From: Parelaphostrongylus tenuis
Lineage: Eukaryota; Nematoda; Chromadorea; Rhabditida; Metastrongylidae
Assembly (NCBI GenBank): GCA_019055375.1
Contig: JAHQIW010007116.1
Coordinates: 1 to 64,000 of the forward strand
Direction of reading: 5' to 3'
Length of the DNA: 64,000 nucleotides
The number at the start of each line of letters is the position of its first letter. Within the stretch, counting starts at the first letter, position 1. Of the stretch, positions 60,101 through 64,000 are shown piece by piece. A program made the translations under genes and the position numbers. The notes beneath the pieces are model-generated. The model had not been told where the DNA came from, ran no database searches, and saw nothing but the letters and a program-made list of their open reading frames with translations.

Positions 60101-62687
60101 TTTTGTTATACCACGGTTTTTGGCAATAGCGCAACCTAAATACAAGAAAAAAACTGAATAAAATTCTCTGCGAAGATGATAATGGGACACCCAAAATATA
60201 ATTAGGTCGAAGAGCTCACTCCTGCTTTGAACCTTTTTAGATTGCAAGTCTATCTGAAGAACATCCGTATGTAGCAAAATTTCTAAAACATTTGAGCGTT
60301 ACCACTACACCATCGATACGCATTGAACATTAGCTTTCTGCAGAGTGATGACCCATTCGGTGGACTCCACCGGACAAACCGAGTTTTTACTGCAGAGATG
60401 AGACCGAAAGATATTCATTGTTCAATTTTAATTAGAGCTACTTCTCTGGGAAATGGCTCCATACTAATTTCTGTCTTTGAAGTGGTCGGTCGAAGTGGTA
60501 ATCACGTCGAGATTTCGATTAGATGCGAGCAAATAAAAAAGTAACAGTGTTAAATTACTTTATTGCTAATCTGGCGGATGATTTGTTTTGGTCTTCCCAT
60601 ATGGGGGAAGAGCTGGAGAGGTCGTGAGGCTCGACGTGGGGTTGATCCTCCCATTTCCACCGTCAACACTCCCGAAATCACTCAAAGAACGCCCCAAGGA
60701 ACGCTCCAGTTTGGTTTTCCTCGAAATTGCAAGGAGATCTACTCGAGCAGCACTTTACGACGTTCTCGAAGAAAATGCGATCCCCAAGCAAGCGGTGAAT
60801 TTTGAGACGAACCGCATAATAGAAGTACTGAGACCTGCACACCAGAAAAAAGTATGATGCGGGTCAAAACGATGAAGTGAAAGTGATTTTTCCATTTAGT
60901 TCCTTTAGCATTCGTTCTAATCATTTTGACACATTTCAGAATGGAGCAGTTCCGTCATATAGCCCCTATGCGAGTGGCGTCCCACTCCGCCATGATCGAC
61001 CTCCAGTGTCGGCTCCTCCACCACCACCTCCGCATCCACCTTCCAGTAGCTATGGATACGAACAACCAGCCTACAATCCAATGTGGATTGATCGGTTTCC
61101 ACGGAAGGAAAATCGCGGAATATTTCGATTATGTTTAGTCGAACTTATGCTAGCAGGTAAGACCATGAAAACGCTTTTTAACACTCTCGCGGCGACACCC
61201 AACTTTGGTTTTGTCGCGAAGTGACCGAGCTCCTTTTTCGCTGCACTCAGTATGACACTTATGGATGTCACAACGGCCACTGCAGCAGTTTTTTATATTT
61301 TGTCCCCCTTCCCCTTTATTGTGATTTCCGTCCTTTATCTGCGTCTTGAGAAAATTGCTGCGCTTCTCCTACCTATGTATGCTTTATATTCCTTCATATA
61401 ATCTTCCATTTTTGGGGCATGTATCATCATTGTATGTGAGGAGAGAAACTCTTGTCTACCATGCAGTCATATGCTGTTAGCATTTGATAAAGTCACATAA
61501 ATTGTCTAGGGATAATTTCAAAGTTTGCTTCAGACTTTTATACCTTGAAATTTCAAATTATACCCAAATTATATCCAAGAATGTTGAGTATACGCCGCAC
61601 TTCAACTTCGGGCGGCTGGTTCAGTGTTTTGCTTATCACTTAACTTTCTTGGAATATTCAGTTATAACATACTCATACTGCTATAAAAACGGTAAGGTTA
61701 AGATTTTTTTGTGGATAATGGATATCTTAAACTCAATGTGGTGCTTAAAATTTAGCACGAAATTCCTGTCGAAAATGATCATGCACACTTTTTGTGATGG
61801 AATTCATGAAGGCAGAATTATTTCTGCTTCAGTCCCTTGACCACACCCTGGATTACCAACAGTCTCAATTAGGATGAGAACTTGAGTGAGAAATGTTAAT
61901 AGGGAAATACCTCCATGAACGATGCCCGCTCCGGCATATGCGTTGGGTCAGCTACCGACTAGAAAAAGAGGTACTGAAAACATCTGCGTGTTAAAATAAA
62001 CTTTCGGAAAGAGGATAGTACCTGCAAGTGAGTCATACTGACCACTTCCGCAACTTCGTTATGATACCCATAAAACTTAACCATCGCGAGAGTGCTGAAG
62101 CGATCGTTCTTTTTCTTACTACTGTAAATCCAATATGCTTCGCAGTACCATTCAGTTGAATTTGTCAACGAGTCCGATCAATAATTTTGAATAAGGTAAA
62201 GTAAAAAATACTTAACGCGATTGTTTTGTTATGTTGGTGCTCGGAGATAGTGTGGGTTACATTATTCGAACTCACGAAGGTGAGAAACAAGACTACGATC
62301 ATGCTCCTCATTACCAACTATTCGCTTACAGTTTAGAAAGCCTTCAAATTCGTTTATTAGCCAAATTCTGCAAGACTCAAAGAGGACTTTTTTTCAGTAA
62401 CAGAACTTCACATGCCGCAATGTTGAGTTTTTGTCGCGCTCTTACTTTGCGTTAACATTATTATTTTGGACACCATATTCCTTTATAAGAGTCGTTTACA
62501 GAGAATTTTCTTTGCAAAGATTCTCCCTTTATCATTACACCAGAATCCTCTATGGAATTCTAAATCAATTAATTATAATTTAGCTGTGATTCTGGGAGGA
62601 GGCATCTGGTGCTATCGTGACACTTCCGACTACTGTCCCTATTATTCTGCCATATGGACATCCGTCATCTTTGTTGCTAATTCGTTG
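57104..62687 (+). CDS. Proline-rich, probably tetraspan-type membrane protein, first three exons (partial)
   Basis: Exons: 57104-57202, 60940-61156 and 62584-62687. The start is the first ATG of MAMAKNYKNEATPRYTY. Junction phases agree: phase 0 across intron 1 (3.7 kb), and across intron 2 a split Ala codon (G|CT) between GTAAGA and an ATAATTTAG acceptor; exon 3 ends before GTACGT. The first 90 residues are cytosolic-looking, rich in Pro/Tyr/Ser, with a PPPPPPHPP run and PAYNPMW. A hydrophobic segment spans the exon 2-3 join (LCLVELMLAAVILGGGIW, about residues 97-114). A short Cys-containing loop follows (CYRDTSDYC), then a second segment, AIWTSVIFVANSL. The order, short tail-TM1-small loop-TM2, is that of MS4A/sarcospan-like tetraspan proteins. 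The remaining exons lie beyond the window or were not found, and the exact family is not recognised. Confidence 0.65.
57524..57965 (-). pseudogene. mariner C-terminal fragment in intron 1 of the tetraspan-like gene
   Basis: The minus strand reads ELDGGEVLSHPAYGPDIAPSDYGLFRSM before a stop, the mariner PYSPDLAPSDYHLF block carrying the third catalytic Asp. A degraded C-terminus follows. A terminus-like GGTGAACCAAAAAGTTCGGG lies at 57529. The N-terminal half is missing. Confidence 0.7.
58069..58249 (-). repeat. tRNA-derived SINE, minus strand
   Basis: It begins on the minus strand GACGCCGTGGCCGAGTGGCT and aligns with the + copy at 35861-36036. Confidence 0.7.
59090..60010 (-). pseudogene. Second mariner remnant in intron 1 of the tetraspan-like gene
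   Basis: Minus-strand pieces in shifting frames include NGDESWVDYEN (the GDE block with the first catalytic residues), INADVYGEQLRRLASVVREK, PHTINTTRH, YGPNIAPTRYHLFRALKQL and QSPRPRF. The order is that of a near full-length mariner transposase, but many stops and shifts break it. It differs in sequence from the element at 9374-10337, so it belongs to another mariner subfamily. Confidence 0.7.
60563..60860 (+). other. Two overlapping open frames in intron 1 of the tetraspan-like gene, unidentified
   Basis: Frame 60588-60857 includes SLKERPKERSSLVFLEIARR and ALYDVLEENAIPKQAV, ending at RPAHQKK before GTATGA, a possible donor in phase 0. Frame 60563-60805 includes TPEITQRTPQGTLQFGF and STLRRSRRKCDPQ. 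Either could be an alternative exon feeding exon 2, which also starts in phase 0. No pyrimidine-rich acceptor was seen upstream, so an old repeat is as likely. Confidence 0.25.
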
Positions 62688-63339
62688 GTACGTTTAACAC
62701 GATAAAATAATAAAGTAAGCCTGATTCTGATCGTGGCCTGATCATTACTGTGCAAACGACTTTCAGACGAGAATCTGAAGCTTTTTTTGAATTCAATTTG
62801 AGACCCTTCGTTTACTGTTTAGAGAAACGAAAAGGTGTTTGACAGACGGCTGATCTTGATTCTAACACTTTCTAATTATATTTATTTATTATGAGGATCA
62901 GCATTGCATGCATAGCAATGTAAAGATCCCAGCACTCCAAGCATTCTATATTTCATTTGATTCACATTTGCGGTGAAAATTTTCCACATGTGTCTTAAAT
63001 TGACGCTTGAGAATTTCTTTGTCTTTGTTACCAATGAGATTGAATGCTGGTTTAGTCCATTCTCCCTGGAATCTTGTAGCCATGCTAGAGGTTCCCATAT
63101 ACGTTATAACTAGTGAACTTGTCTCAGACAGGTTTGGAGCCAATTTTCCGAGCGTCACCTGCTTCCTTTTTACCATCTGGCAATTGAAAATGATGGGGTG
63201 TGGAATGGAAGCACTGGTCCACAGTTTCCTTCACTTGGCTACTCCACGATCACTCAGAGGAGAAATCGATTTTTTTTTGCTTGGTAATACATCTGTAGAC
63301 CAACTTTTGACTGCAATACACTGTTCGCAATACCAACAA

Positions 63340-64000
63340 CAGAAAATGCCGGTCTTTTTTATTCATTCATTCTCTGCAGCGTTTCACAAGTTCGTCTATG
63401 GCTTGACGCTTGTCTACGGTTCGTGTGCTTTGACGCTAGTGTATCAGCACAAATGTTTCCGGGCATAAATGTCTCTTGGTGATTTTTACATTCTCGCCTC
63501 TCCTGACGCTACCTTGAAGATGTTGGATGAGCGGGCTGTATTCTTCATCGATGATGCTGACGACTCCATTTTCCGTTGAGCCGTTTTGTGGTCTGATTGA
63601 ATCTCAGCTTTTAGTTTTTTAAGATTCCGTTCTGTGTGCTTTGCTGCTTCCTCTTCCTTTTGTGAAAAATGGAAAGTTGCGAAGGAGACAATGAGATTGT
63701 GAGTAACCATTGATGATTTCGGTTATTGCGATAATCTTCGACAGCCTCGCACTATGCTATCTCGATTCTGATCCGTGATTTAAGAATTAATCCGAATTTG
63801 ATAATCCGTGATTAAGACGTTCTCCAGGCGTTCTCTCCAGGTTCAGTTTTTGCGTCGTGATCTCCAAAGTTGTCTTTGACGACCATGTGGTCTTGTCTAG
63901 AGGACATTTTGAAATCCGTATAGAACGCTTTGAGTTCATCCTCGTCACAGCTTGATGATGCTGTGAAAACAACGATGAGGGTTGCAGCAAACATCAATCA
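63340..64000 (-). pseudogene. RTE-type LINE fragment at the right edge
   Basis: On the minus strand 63990-63787 shows IVVFTASSSCDEDELKAFYT, then DHDAKT, a worn RTE endonuclease. The segment 63710-63486 gives KHTERNLKKLKAEIQSDHKT and SSNIFKVASGEA. The segment 63480-63350 gives ITKRHLCPETFVLIH and QAIDELVKRC, matching the linker seen in the 5990-6960 copy. Stops and shifts occur throughout. The fragment continues beyond the window. Confidence 0.65.

Noticed and set aside
63007..63468. 153-codon plus-strand frame near the right edge, considered as a later exon of the tetraspan-like gene
   Set aside because: Its right part is antisense to a recognisable RTE linker (KITKRHLCPETF), and no acceptor keeps the phase set by exon 3.
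1..64000. CRISPR array, bacterial operon or phage-like system
   Set aside because: The genes have spliceosomal introns and eukaryotic families. No spaced direct repeats of CRISPR type were seen.

Overview
The window looks like nuclear DNA from a clade V (strongylid or rhabditid) nematode, most likely a parasitic species with large introns. Two complete genes can be rebuilt exon by exon, and both give uninterrupted products of family-typical length. The first is cct-5, the epsilon subunit of the TRiC/CCT chaperonin (14 exons, 13182-32908, 542 codons). The second is an atf-7-like bZIP transcription factor (12 exons, 33433-41858, 502 codons). The pair sits head to tail on the + strand. From memory, cct-5 and atf-7 are also neighbours on C. 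elegans chromosome III. Non-coding DNA is AT-rich. It carries mariner remnants, RTE-type LINE fragments, tRNA-derived SINEs, inverted-repeat MITEs and long ATGTATAC-type microsatellites, as expected of a strongylid genome.

Layout: 1-909 holds the probable last exons of an unidentified + strand gene. 910-13100 is repeat-rich intergenic DNA: a mariner fragment, a TIR element, a MITE, two converging RTE pieces, a recognisable mariner carrying a nested insertion, and tRNA-derived SINEs. 13182-32908 is cct-5. Its third intron alone is 9.9 kb, and several introns hold microsatellites and SINEs. 33433-41858 is atf-7, with a SINE, a MITE and a TIR element in its introns and an unexplained pair of antisense ORFs in intron 1. 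41859-57000 has no confidently recognised gene, only diverged repeats and one candidate minus-strand terminal exon (46900-47142). 57104-62687 holds the first three exons of a + strand gene for a small proline-rich membrane protein, probably tetraspan-like, which runs off the right edge. 63340-64000 is a second RTE fragment on the minus strand.

How the genes relate: CCT-5 is a housekeeping cytosolic folding subunit, and ATF-7 is a nuclear regulator known in C. elegans to act downstream of p38 MAPK in immunity. The cct-5 polyadenylation signal lies only about 175-195 bases before candidate splice acceptors just upstream of the atf-7 start. That spacing is compatible with a nematode operon with SL2 trans-splicing, but this is an inference. 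No wholly new gene system could be demonstrated. The best leads for second looks are a GC-AG intron in cct-5, a perfect 12-bp hairpin five bases after its stop codon, antisense ORFs nested in introns, and the SINE and MITE families.
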